DNA from: a bacterium
GTDB taxonomy: Bacteria; Bacillota; Clostridia; Christensenellales; Aristaeellaceae
Reading direction: 5' to 3'
Length of the DNA: 64,000 nucleotides
NCBI GenBank assembly: GCA_004563405.1
Contig: SFTH01000009.1
Location: 21,914-85,913 of the forward strand
Shown here in pieces: positions 1 to 7,272 of the stretch; the first letter of the stretch is position 1, and every line of letters begins with the position of its first letter. Below the pieces are notes generated by a model, which was not told the origin of the DNA, did no database searches, and saw nothing but the letters and a program-made list of their open reading frames with translations. A program made the position numbers and the translations under genes.

Positions 1-61
1 AGGCCCCGCCCCGGAGACCGTAAAAAAGCAGATCGAGGACGTGCGCGCAAAGCTCACCTGA
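1..61 (+). CDS. 3' end of an unidentified gene (partial)
   Basis: Only the last 19 codons lie in the window, read from base 2 to a TGA at 59-61. The tail is Lys/Glu/Gln-rich and looks helical (ends QIEDVRAKLT). It is too short to name. It is followed by a strong GC hairpin and converges on the anti-sigma gene. I chose this frame because the tail looks like a protein end and stops just before the hairpin; another frame stays open and shadows the minus-strand gene. Confidence 0.45.
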   Translation, partial: GPAPETVKKQIEDVRAKLT

Positions 62-77
62 AGGATATGAAAATGTA

Positions 78-112
78 CCGCCCCCGCCGGAGAAGAATTC
101 CGGCGGGGGCGG
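78..112. terminator. GC-rich hairpin between convergent genes
   Basis: A perfect 13-bp stem (78-90 with 100-112) closes a 9-nt loop. There is no clean T-run on the plus side; on the minus side the stem is followed by TACATTTTC. It probably ends transcription from the minus-strand sigma/anti-sigma operon, and possibly in both directions. Confidence 0.5.
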
Positions 113-138
113 CCGCTTATCCGGGCGGGCCTGTACAG

Positions 139-235
139 CGGGTCAGCCGCGCCCGCAGACGCGAAAGGAACAGGTATTGCCCTCGCCTTTACGTTAGGGG
201 TTCCACGGGTCAGCCGCGCCCACAGAAGCGAAAGA
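139..235. repeat. Imperfect 30-bp direct duplication
   Basis: Bases 139-168 and 206-235 are nearly the same, differing at only a few positions, and lie 67 bp apart. They sit just past the stop codon of the minus-strand anti-sigma gene. The copies could be a small tandem duplication of that gene's former 3' end. No function is proposed. Confidence 0.6.
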
Positions 236-303
236 AATGTGCCATGCGGGCGGTTTTGTGTTTGCGGAAGAACCCCGAGGGGCGGCAACCGCTGCCGCGC
301 GCG

Positions 304-3252
304 TCAGGAGCCGATCCCTTCCTGCAGGGCGGCCTGCGTCCAGCCCTCGCCGGTGCAGCGGCGGTAGGCGAGCTGGAAGCCGCCGCTTCCGTCCGCCTCC
401 CAGCCGAGGGTGCAGCTGCCGCCGGAATCGCCAAAAATGAGCATGCAGGCGGAGAGATTGCAATCCGCGTCGAAGCGCAGGGACGCGCTCCGGCAGGAGG
501 CCAGCATACCGTCCGGATCTTCGGAATCCGCCAGCACATCCCTCAGCGCATCCGAAGCATACTTTTGGTACAGCGTGGGCAGGGGTTCGCGGGCGCGGGT
601 CAGCAGCTCCGGGGGGAGCGACCAGGGCTGGACGTCGCCGTCGTATGCGCAGCCGATGGTCAGCGTGCCGCCGCCCGCGCCGTCGGGGGCGTAGAGGCCG
701 AGGGACTCCGCCTCCGCACCGTCGGAGAGGAACCATTCCCGCGCGCCGTCGGCGCGCAGGTCGGTGCGCTCGTAGCTGTATCCCTCCGAAACCTCGCTGA
801 GGCTGCGCCCGAACAGCGCCTCGAATTTGTCCGCGCCGTCCGGGGAGAGCGCGGCGCAGTCGGGGCAGTGCATCCGCCCGGAGGCCTGGGCCTGAAGCCG
901 GGTGGTTTCCTGCGCGCCGCCGCCCAGCCGGGGGCAGTCGCCCCGGAGGTGGTAGAAGCCGCCGTCCGCGTCTGCGAAGCAGGGGATGGGGTCGGTTTCC
1001 CCTGCGAGGGCGGGCAGACAGGCCGGGCAGGGGCCGAGGTTCCGGAAGTCCCGGGCGTCGGCCAGGGTGGCTGCATAGCAGAATTGCATGCCGAAGCAGG
1101 TGGGATCCCGGTGGAAGCAGCCGCTCACCCCGGCGGGGCCGGAGACCAGCACGGCGTCCTTGTCCCCCTTCGGGGCGGGAATGCGGTAGAGCTCCCGGGC
1201 GGCCTCGTCGGGGAAGCACGCCGGGCAGGGTTTTTTGCCGCAGCTGAACAGCTCGCGGAGCGCGTGCGCGCCCGCGTTGCGCATGCCGGAGCAGTCCGGG
1301 GACAGGTGGAACCAGCGGCCGTTGGCGGTGTAGTAGAAGATGGGGTCGTCCGCGCCGCCGATGGCGGGCCCCCGGTCGGTGCTCAGACCGAGGGCGCAGT
1401 TGAAGAGCACGGTGCGCGCGAGCTCCGGCTTCTGCGCCATGCACACCGGGCAGGGGGTCTTGCCCAGCAGGCCCGCCCGGGAGGCGGACAGCACTTTCGC
1501 GTTGCGCATGCCGGAGCAGTCCGGTTCGGTGTGGCAGTAGACGCCGCCGCCGGTGGCGTAGACGTCTCCGTCCGCGCCCACGCAGGCCGCGCAGGGAGCC
1601 AGACCCGCGCGCAGGGCGGTTTCGAGGGCCGTTGCACGGGCGCCTTCCAGGCCGGAACAGTCCAGGCGGAAGTGGTAGCGGGAATCGCCTCTGGCGGTGT
1701 AGACGCAGACCGAAGCGCCGGTGCAGTCCGGGCAGGGGGACTTGCCCAGCGCCAGCGCGCTGAGGACGGTCAGGGCGTGGGCGTCCTCCAGGACGGAGCA
1801 GCCGGGATCGGCGTGGTAGCGGGGGGCTTCGCCGGAGGTGTAGACCGTCGTTTCGAGGCTGAGGTCGACAAAGCGCGACACTTCGACGATTTCCGACGCG
1901 CCGCCCTCCGGCACCTCCACATTGATTTCCTCCGGGAGGACGGAGATGGAGATCTCCGCGCCGGAGGCGGCCTCCGCCACGGACACATCGTCCTCCGCGC
2001 TCAGGGGCGCGTCCTGCGTCGCGGGCATCCCGGCCGCCGCTTCGTTGGACGCGGCCGCGCCGATACAGTTGGGGCAGGGGGACTTCCCCTGCGCTTCGGC
2101 GGCGGGCACGGTCGTGAAGTGCGCGTTCTCCATGCCGGAGCAGTCGGGGGCGGCGTGGTAGTAGCGCCCGCCGTCGGTGGCGAAGGCGACCTCCACCGCG
2201 CCGATGCAGATGGGACAGGTGGCCTTGCCCAGCTTCAGGGCCTCGGCGACGGTCATGGCCCGGGCGTTCTCCATGCCGCTGCAGTCAGAGAGGACGTGGA
2301 AGTAGCGCCCGCCGCCGGTGGCGTAGACGGGTGCCTCCGGGTCGATGCAGCTGGGACAGGCGGCCTTGCCCAGCTTCAGGGCCTCGGCGACGGACATGGC
2401 CCGGGCGTTCTCCATGCCGCGGCAGTCGGAGAGCGTGTGGAAGTAGCGTCCGCCGTCGGTGGCGTAGACCGTGACCTCCGGGATGGAGGCGGCGGAGAGG
2501 GGCGCTTCGGCTTCCTCCTCTGCGGAGGCCTCCGGGGATGTGTCGGCGAGCGCCGCTTCCGGGGCGGGAAGGGGCGCTTCGGACGCTTCCTCCGTGGAGG
2601 CCTCCGGGGACGCGACGGACGTTTCCGCTTCCTGCGCGGGCGCGCCGGAGGTCGCTTCCTCCGCTTCCCGCGCCGCCGCGCCGATGCACAGCGGACAGGG
2701 CTGCTTGCCCAGCGCCTCGGCCTCCTCTGCAGTCAGGGCCCGCGCGCCCTGCATGCCGGAGCAGTCGGGGGCGGCGTGGTAGTAGAGGCCGCCGGAGGTG
2801 GCGTAGACCTCCGCAGCCGGGTCGGAGTGGCCGGAGGCCGTTGCGCCCGGAAGGGCGGCGCCGGAGTTCGGCCGGGCGACGGGATGGAGCCTGTCCGGGC
2901 GGGGCGCGGCGGGACGGCCCGCGGACAGCAGGGCGGCGCAGAGCACCAGCGCCAGCGCGGCGGCCACGCCTGCGGCGCTGGCGAGCCTGCGCCTGCGCAT
3001 CGCGGCCCGGGCGGCCCGGAGCGCCGGGGATTCCGCTGCGCGCTCCCGGCCCGAGGCGCGGGGCGCGCCGGGGCCGCGGAAGCATCCGCCGCGCGTTTCA
3101 TCCGCGGGGCGTACGTCCCCGGAGCTTTCGCCGCGGGTGCGCGTGCCTGCGGCGAAGGAGGCGCGCAGGCCATCCCGGAAGCCCGCCTCGATGGCGGCGT
3201 GGACGCAAGCGGGCGTCTCGCCAAAGGCCCGGTCAAGGTTCGGCAGCTTCAT
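304..3252 (-). CDS. Membrane anti-sigma factor with ten Cys/His modules
   Basis: 982 residues. The ATG overlaps the stop of the sigma gene (ATGA), so the two are translationally coupled, the usual sigma/anti-sigma layout. Residues 1-85 are cytoplasmic and basic; one membrane helix lies at about 90-111. Outside the cell come ten copies of a module of about 40 residues: an aromatic and His, then DCSGM, an Ala, then GKxPCPxC. The first spans about 149-189. Between modules are acidic Ser/Ala/Glu linkers, and the last ~180 residues form a separate domain with no Cys-module. The spacing of His, Cys and CxxC resembles small zinc-binding knuckles such as the YHxxxC...GxxPCxxC tails found on other Firmicutes surface proteins. 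The classic ZAS motif (HxxxCxxC) is absent from the cytoplasmic part. The anti-sigma role is inferred from position and topology; metal binding is inferred from Cys/His spacing. Confidence 0.75.
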   Translation of the reverse strand: MKLPNLDRAFGETPACVHAAIEAGFRDGLRASFAAGTRTRGESSGDVRPADETRGGCFRGPGAPRASGRERAAESPALRAARAAMRRRRLASAAGVAAALALVLCAALLSAGRPAAPRPDRLHPVARPNSGAALPGATASGHSDPAAEVYATSGGLYYHAAPDCSGMQGARALTAEEAEALGKQPCPLCIGAAAREAEEATSGAPAQEAETSVASPEASTEEASEAPLPAPEAALADTSPEASAEEEAEAPLSAASIPEVTVYATDGGRYFHTLSDCRGMENARAMSVAEALKLGKAACPSCIDPEAPVYATGGGRYFHVLSDCSGMENARAMTVAEALKLGKATCPICIGAVEVAFATDGGRYYHAAPDCSGMENAHFTTVPAAEAQGKSPCPNCIGAAASNEAAAGMPATQDAPLSAEDDVSVAEAASGAEISISVLPEEINVEVPEGGASEIVEVSRFVDLSLETTVYTSGEAPRYHADPGCSVLEDAHALTVLSALALGKSPCPDCTGASVCVYTARGDSRYHFRLDCSGLEGARATALETALRAGLAPCAACVGADGDVYATGGGVYCHTEPDCSGMRNAKVLSASRAGLLGKTPCPVCMAQKPELARTVLFNCALGLSTDRGPAIGGADDPIFYYTANGRWFHLSPDCSGMRNAGAHALRELFSCGKKPCPACFPDEAARELYRIPAPKGDKDAVLVSGPAGVSGCFHRDPTCFGMQFCYAATLADARDFRNLGPCPACLPALAGETDPIPCFADADGGFYHLRGDCPRLGGGAQETTRLQAQASGRMHCPDCAALSPDGADKFEALFGRSLSEVSEGYSYERTDLRADGAREWFLSDGAEAESLGLYAPDGAGGGTLTIGCAYDGDVQPWSLPPELLTRAREPLPTLYQKYASDALRDVLADSEDPDGMLASCRSASLRFDADCNLSACMLIFGDSGGSCTLGWEADGSGGFQLAYRRCTGEGWTQAALQEGIGS

Positions 3253-3731
3253 TTCTCTTCATCTCCCGCCTTCAGATTTTTTCGCAGCGCGATGCGCGCC
3301 TGGTGCAGCCGCGACTTCACCAGCGCCGGGGAGAGCCTGAGAATCTGCGCGGTTTCGCCCAGGGAATAGCCCTCCAGATGGTGCAGAAGCAGCGGCGTGC
3401 GGAACTTCTCCGGCAGCGCCCGCAGCGCCGCGCGCAGGTGCAGGTCCGCGCCCGGCTCCGCGCCGCTCCCGGCGCAGATCTCCTCGCACAGCGCCGCAGG
3501 CGCCGCCTGCTGCCTGCGCAGCAGGTTCCGACATTCGTTGATGAGGATGCGGATCAGCCAGGTTTCAAAGTACCGCTCCTCCCGCAGCGTGCCCCTTTTC
3601 ATCCAGCCGCGGAAGACCGCCTCCTGAATGGCGTCGGCGCAGTCGGCGTCGCTCCAGAGTATGGCGTGGGCGATGCGGTACAGCTTGCGCTCCATGGCGC
3701 GCACCCGCGCCATATATTCCTGATCGCTCAT
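3249..3731 (-). CDS. ECF-type RNA polymerase sigma factor
   Basis: About 160 residues from the ATG at 3731; an in-frame GTG at 3767 would add 12 residues. Sigma70 region 2 is at roughly 8-70, with the DCADAIQEAVFRGW core that melts and reads the -10, and region 4 at about 95-150, with LPEKFRTPLLLHHLEGYSLGETA and a helix-turn-helix. There is no region 1 or 3, as is typical of group 4 sigma factors. It is followed directly by the membrane anti-sigma gene, so it is probably held inactive until an envelope signal arrives. A matching ECF promoter lies in the divergent spacer and faces the motor operon. I see no equally good ECF promoter facing this gene; TGAAAC occurs on the minus strand at 3761-3766 but lies too close to the start. 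Confidence 0.88.
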   Translation of the reverse strand: MSDQEYMARVRAMERKLYRIAHAILWSDADCADAIQEAVFRGWMKRGTLREERYFETWLIRILINECRNLLRRQQAAPAALCEEICAGSGAEPGADLHLRAALRALPEKFRTPLLLHHLEGYSLGETAQILRLSPALVKSRLHQARIALRKNLKAGDEEK

Positions 3732-3819
3732 AGAAACACCCGCCCGTTGTACAACAATTTGTTTCACTGTTCATTAGACGCGGCGCGGCGGCCCGGGGTT
3801 GAAGGCGATGGGTAAAATA

Positions 3820-3846
3820 TGAAACTTTTTTTAAGGCGCGGGCGTC
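3820..3846 (+). promoter_or_regulatory. ECF sigma-type promoter for the motor operon
   Basis: TGAAAC (3820-3825), a 17-bp spacer that opens with a T-run, then CGTC (3843-3846). This fits the Bacillus sigma-W/sigma-M type consensus (TGAAAC-N16/17-CGTM). It points at the channel gene at 3994 and gives a leader of about 140 nt. It sits beside an ECF sigma gene, which suggests that this sigma drives the operon. Confidence 0.7.
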
Positions 3847-3937
3847 CAAAGGGGAAGGGGACGCTCCGGGCGGAGGCCGGTCGAACTATTGTCACGATTT
3901 CGTCATGCGCGCATCCTCATTCTGCCCCGCGGCGATG

Positions 3938-3956
3938 CTATACTATATGTGTATAG
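3938..3956. promoter_or_regulatory. Short inverted repeat in the motor operon leader
   Basis: CTATAC (3938-3943) and GTATAG (3951-3956) form a 6-bp inverted repeat with a 7-nt gap, 38 bp before the start codon. It contains a TATACT that could also be a sigma-A -10, but no good -35 is visible. It is an operator or a second promoter at best. Confidence 0.3.
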
Positions 3957-3993
3957 CTATATCGCAACGATGGCACGACAAACGGAGGTATAT

Positions 3994-5565
3994 ATGGAGT
4001 TTCTTTCCACCATAGAAGAGATGCTGGGCGGCAGCTTTGTCAACCTGCTGGTCTATGCGGTCATCCTGTTTGTATTCATCATCGGGCTGATCAAGTGTGT
4101 GATGCCGGTGCTGCGCAACCGGGGCCTGCTCCGGCGCGCAATTCGCAACATCCGCGCGGGCGAGGACGCAAAGAAGTCCTGGCAGGAGGACGACTTCCTG
4201 GGCAAGGGCGTGCTCAACGCCCACTGGAGCGAATATCTGAACAACCTGTTCTTCGCGGACGGCGTCTACCACAACGCTTCGAACGTGGAGGATTACATAA
4301 ACGAGGAGACGGTGATTTACGGCCCGGGCCGGGGCAGCCTCTCGGAGGCGCTGCCGGGCCTGCTGGTGTCCATCGGCTTTCTGGGCACGCTGGTCGGCCT
4401 GGCCCAGGGCCTGTCCGGCTTCAGCATGAGCGACTCCCAGGCGGTCATGGACTCCATCGTCACGCTGATTCCGGGCATGAGATACGCGTTCATGACCTCC
4501 ATCTTCGGCGTGGTGGGCTCGGTGGCCTTCACCCTGATCACCCGCGCCGTGCACGGCTCCACCGAAAACACGCTGCGCGCCTTCTACGGCGCGATGAGCC
4601 GCTACGCGGGCGTGCTCTCCGTGGATCCGATGACCCAGGTGGCCATCTACCAGCAGGAGCAGACCGCGCTGATTCACCAGATGGCGGACGACCTCTCCGG
4701 CAAGCTCTCGGACAACATCGCCGAGGCCGTGGGCCGGGCGGTGGAGCCGCTGAACCAGAGCCTGCGCAACTTCATCTCCGTCAACACACGCGACCAGATG
4801 CGCTTTCTGGACGCGGTGGTCACCCGCTTCATCGACCGCATGGACGAGATGCTGGGCGGCCAGATGAAGCGCCTGTCCCAGGCGATGGAGGAGGCCGCGC
4901 GCTTCCAGGAGAGCGCGAACCAGTCCGTGCAGGACAGCCTGACGGACACCGCCGGCATGCTGCGCAGCATCCGCGAGGTGGCGGGCGTCTGCGACGAAAT
5001 GGTGCGCGCCAACGCGGGCTACATCGACGATCTGCGCAAGAACCAGAAGCAGACCGACGACGCCTTCCAGCGCGTGGCCTCCAGCGTGGAGCAGATGGAT
5101 CTGATCAGCCGCCAGCAGGCGAACTACCTCAAGAGCGTCTCCGCTATGCAGGCGGAGGTCACCCGCTCCCTGGACCAGATGACCGGCGCGCTCGCGGGCT
5201 TTACCGACCGCGTGGGCGAGCAGAGCGCCAGCACCTCCGCGGGCCTTCTGAAGGCCGCGGCGGAGCTGCGGGCCACCGGCGCGCAGCTCGAGGAGATTCA
5301 CCGGGGTTGCGCCGCGTCCATCACCAACGAGCTCAAACTCACGCTGGACGCCTATCAGGACTATGTGAACCAGTTCACCCAGCGGGTGGACTATCTGGCC
5401 GGCGGCATCAGCGATTCCCTGAGCAAGCTGCCCCGGGCCGTGGACGACAGCGCCAACCAGCTGCTGGACCAGGTGGACCACCTGGCGGCCGCGCTGGAGC
5501 GCGCGCAGCGGGCGCTGAACGAAACCGCCAGCCGTCTCCAGGGAGACGCGCGGGCCCGCCGCTGA
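3994..5565 (+). CDS. MotA/TolQ/ExbB-family proton channel with long helical tail
   Basis: 523 residues from the ATG at 3994, set by ACGGAGG six bases upstream; the upstream in-frame extension has no ribosome binding site. Membrane helices lie at about 14-38, 119-142 and 163-185, the ExbB/TolQ pattern. The second carries the family core LLVSIGFLGTLVGLAQGL. Residues 39-118 form a cytoplasmic loop. The last ~330 residues are predicted helical and rich in Gln, Ala and heptad Leu, like the tail of ZorA in Zorya defence motors. The next gene encodes the matching OmpA/MotB-type stator partner, so an ion-driven motor or force-transducing complex is likely. No ZorC, ZorD or ZorE follows, so it should not be called Zorya. 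The upstream ECF promoter implies control by envelope stress. Confidence 0.8.
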   Translation: MEFLSTIEEMLGGSFVNLLVYAVILFVFIIGLIKCVMPVLRNRGLLRRAIRNIRAGEDAKKSWQEDDFLGKGVLNAHWSEYLNNLFFADGVYHNASNVEDYINEETVIYGPGRGSLSEALPGLLVSIGFLGTLVGLAQGLSGFSMSDSQAVMDSIVTLIPGMRYAFMTSIFGVVGSVAFTLITRAVHGSTENTLRAFYGAMSRYAGVLSVDPMTQVAIYQQEQTALIHQMADDLSGKLSDNIAEAVGRAVEPLNQSLRNFISVNTRDQMRFLDAVVTRFIDRMDEMLGGQMKRLSQAMEEAARFQESANQSVQDSLTDTAGMLRSIREVAGVCDEMVRANAGYIDDLRKNQKQTDDAFQRVASSVEQMDLISRQQANYLKSVSAMQAEVTRSLDQMTGALAGFTDRVGEQSASTSAGLLKAAAELRATGAQLEEIHRGCAASITNELKLTLDAYQDYVNQFTQRVDYLAGGISDSLSKLPRAVDDSANQLLDQVDHLAAALERAQRALNETASRLQGDARARR

Positions 5566-5598
5566 CGGCGGCGCGGCGCAGAAGGGACGGTGAGACGC

Positions 5599-6597
5599 AT
5601 GCGCGCCTATCGGAGAACGAACCGGCGGGGGCACGGCCGCAGCGACGGCAGCTTCTGGCTGAGTTTTTCGGATTTGATGAGCAGCCTGGTGCTGATTATC
5701 ATACTGGTGATGTTCTACATCATCTATCAATACTTCAATCTGGCGGAGATCAACCAGGCGGAGATCGCCCGCCGGGAATACCAGCTGGACGCGGCCCAGA
5801 CGGAGCTGGAGGAGCAGAAGACCAAGCTCACCGACGCGGAGAAGCAGATGATCGCCCAGCAGATCCTGCTGGACGCCAAGCAGAAGGAGCTGGACGACGC
5901 CCAGTCGGTGCTGGAGGCCCAGAAGACCGAGCTGGAGACCACTCAGTCCCAGCTGGACGCGCTGAGCGCGCAGCTGGACGACCAGCAGACCCGCCTGGAG
6001 ACCCAGCAGAGCCAGCTGGAGACCCAGCAGGCCCAATTGGAAAACCAGCAGCAGCAGATCGAGCAGCTGGTGGGCATGAAGACGCGCATCATCACCTCCC
6101 TGTCCAGCGCGCTCAAGCAGAGCGGTATCTCCGCCAGCGTGGATCCGGTGACCGGCTCCATCGCCCTGGAATCGGACGTGCTGTTTGAGTCCGGCAAGTA
6201 CGATTTGACGGAAGCGGGCAGGCAGTTTGTGGATCAGTTCCTGCCGGTGTACCTTGACGTGCTGTTCTCGGACGAGTACGAGAGCTATGTGTCCGAAATC
6301 ATCATCGAGGGGCACACGGACTCCGTGGGCGGCTATCTGTCCAACCTGGCGCTCTCCCAGCAGCGCGCGCTGGCGGTGGCCAGCTATGTGTTGGGCGAAC
6401 AGTGCCACGCCGTGTCGGCGGACGTGAAGAACCAGCTGCGCCCGGTGGTCACGGTCAACGGCCGCAGCTTCAGCGACCGCATCTTCGACGAAAGCGGCGT
6501 GGAGGACATGGCCGCGTCCCGCCGCGTGGTGTTCAAGTTCCGGCTCACCGACGAGCAGATGATTCAGCAGCTGCGGCAGATTCTGGAGGCGGAATAG
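5599..6597 (+). CDS. OmpA/MotB-type motor partner with coiled-coil stalk
   Basis: About 332 residues. I take the ATG at 5599; a GTG at 5590 is also possible, and neither has ideal spacing from GAAGGG. A short basic cytoplasmic head leads to SFSDLMSSLVLIIILVMF, the MotB/ZorB-type helix with a proton-binding Asp at about residue 25. Residues ~45-160 are a Gln/Glu/Leu-rich coiled coil made of near-repeats of QLETQQAQLE type. The C-terminal ~140 residues are an OmpA-like peptidoglycan-binding domain with IIIEGHTDSVGGY, LSQQRA and SRRVVFKF. The long coiled coil between membrane and wall domain is longer than in MotB or ZorB and would suit a thick Gram-positive wall. It follows the channel gene by 33 bp. 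Confidence 0.82.
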   Translation: MRAYRRTNRRGHGRSDGSFWLSFSDLMSSLVLIIILVMFYIIYQYFNLAEINQAEIARREYQLDAAQTELEEQKTKLTDAEKQMIAQQILLDAKQKELDDAQSVLEAQKTELETTQSQLDALSAQLDDQQTRLETQQSQLETQQAQLENQQQQIEQLVGMKTRIITSLSSALKQSGISASVDPVTGSIALESDVLFESGKYDLTEAGRQFVDQFLPVYLDVLFSDEYESYVSEIIIEGHTDSVGGYLSNLALSQQRALAVASYVLGEQCHAVSADVKNQLRPVVTVNGRSFSDRIFDESGVEDMAASRRVVFKFRLTDEQMIQQLRQILEAE

Positions 6598-6642
6598 GAC
6601 GCCGCGCCCCGGTGAATTCAAAAGTGAAGGAGTAATGGCAAG

Positions 6643-7188
6643 GTGGTATATCTTCGTAGGCTGGTCTGGTACATCGCATCCAGACTGGTGCTGGTCTGCG
6701 TGCTCTGCGGCATGCTGGTCTGCGGCTTTTACATGTGCCTGAACACAGCCAACATCTATGTGATCCTGAACGACGGCCTGGAGAAGCGCGCGGAGGTCAT
6801 CCTCACCCGCCAGGAGGCGGAGAAGCTCAACTTCTATTTTCACGCCGACTTTCTGAGCACCGACCCCGCGCTGGAGGGCGCGTTCGACGGCTCCAGCGTC
6901 TATGACGACTACACCATCACCGATTTTGACTACGAGCTCAAGATCGAAAAGCTCTGGGCCTGGCCCTGGGACAGCTACGCCACCTGCACCGTGGTGGAGC
7001 GGATTCCCTCCATCACCGGCAGCGTCATCTCCAGCCGCAAGAGCGAGGCCTCGCCCACCGTGCCCGGCTGGCAGGGCGGAAGATACGACATCACCCTCGT
7101 CAAGGACGACGGCGAATGGAAGATCATCGGCATGCAGCAGACCACCGTGCTGATGGAGGCCGTGACGGCGGCCGGTGCGGAGGAATAA
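6643..7188 (+). CDS. Small membrane-anchored protein of the motor operon
   Basis: 181 residues from a GTG, with GAAGGAG ten bases upstream. One N-terminal membrane helix (about 8-32, rich in Val, Leu and Cys) is followed by ~145 residues outside the cell with a KDDGEWKI segment that resembles the last strand of SnoaL/NTF2-like domains. I do not recognise the family. It follows the OmpA-like gene by 45 bp on the same strand, so it is probably the third subunit or an accessory of the motor complex. Confidence 0.7.
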   Translation: MVYLRRLVWYIASRLVLVCVLCGMLVCGFYMCLNTANIYVILNDGLEKRAEVILTRQEAEKLNFYFHADFLSTDPALEGAFDGSSVYDDYTITDFDYELKIEKLWAWPWDSYATCTVVERIPSITGSVISSRKSEASPTVPGWQGGRYDITLVKDDGEWKIIGMQQTTVLMEAVTAAGAEE

Positions 7189-7202
7189 TTTTCCAAAGGG
7201 CC

Positions 7203-7231
7203 TGTTCATCCAAAATCAATTATGTTATAAT
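7203..7231 (+). promoter_or_regulatory. Possible sigma-A promoter for the coiled-coil gene
   Basis: TATAAT at 7226-7231 with a weak -35 (TGTTCA, 7203-7208) at 17 bp. The spacer is AT-rich, unlike its surroundings. An inverted repeat AATTAT/ATAATT (7218-7223, 7227-7232) overlaps the -10 and could be an operator. Confidence 0.5.
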
Positions 7232-7272
7232 TATTAAGTAGAAATATGCAAGACAGGCGAGGAGGCTTTCCA

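Noticed and set aside
67..3369. 1100-residue plus-strand open frame
   Set aside because: It lies opposite the anti-sigma gene, is Arg/Gly/Ala-rich, has no ribosome binding site and arises from GC-rich codon use on the other strand.
3994..6597. Zorya defence system (ZorA/ZorB)
   Set aside because: The channel and partner resemble ZorA/ZorB, but no ZorC, ZorD, ZorE or other effector gene follows.
3943..7209. 1088-residue minus-strand open frame
   Set aside because: It mirrors the motor genes, has His/Arg/Gln-rich low complexity and no start signal.
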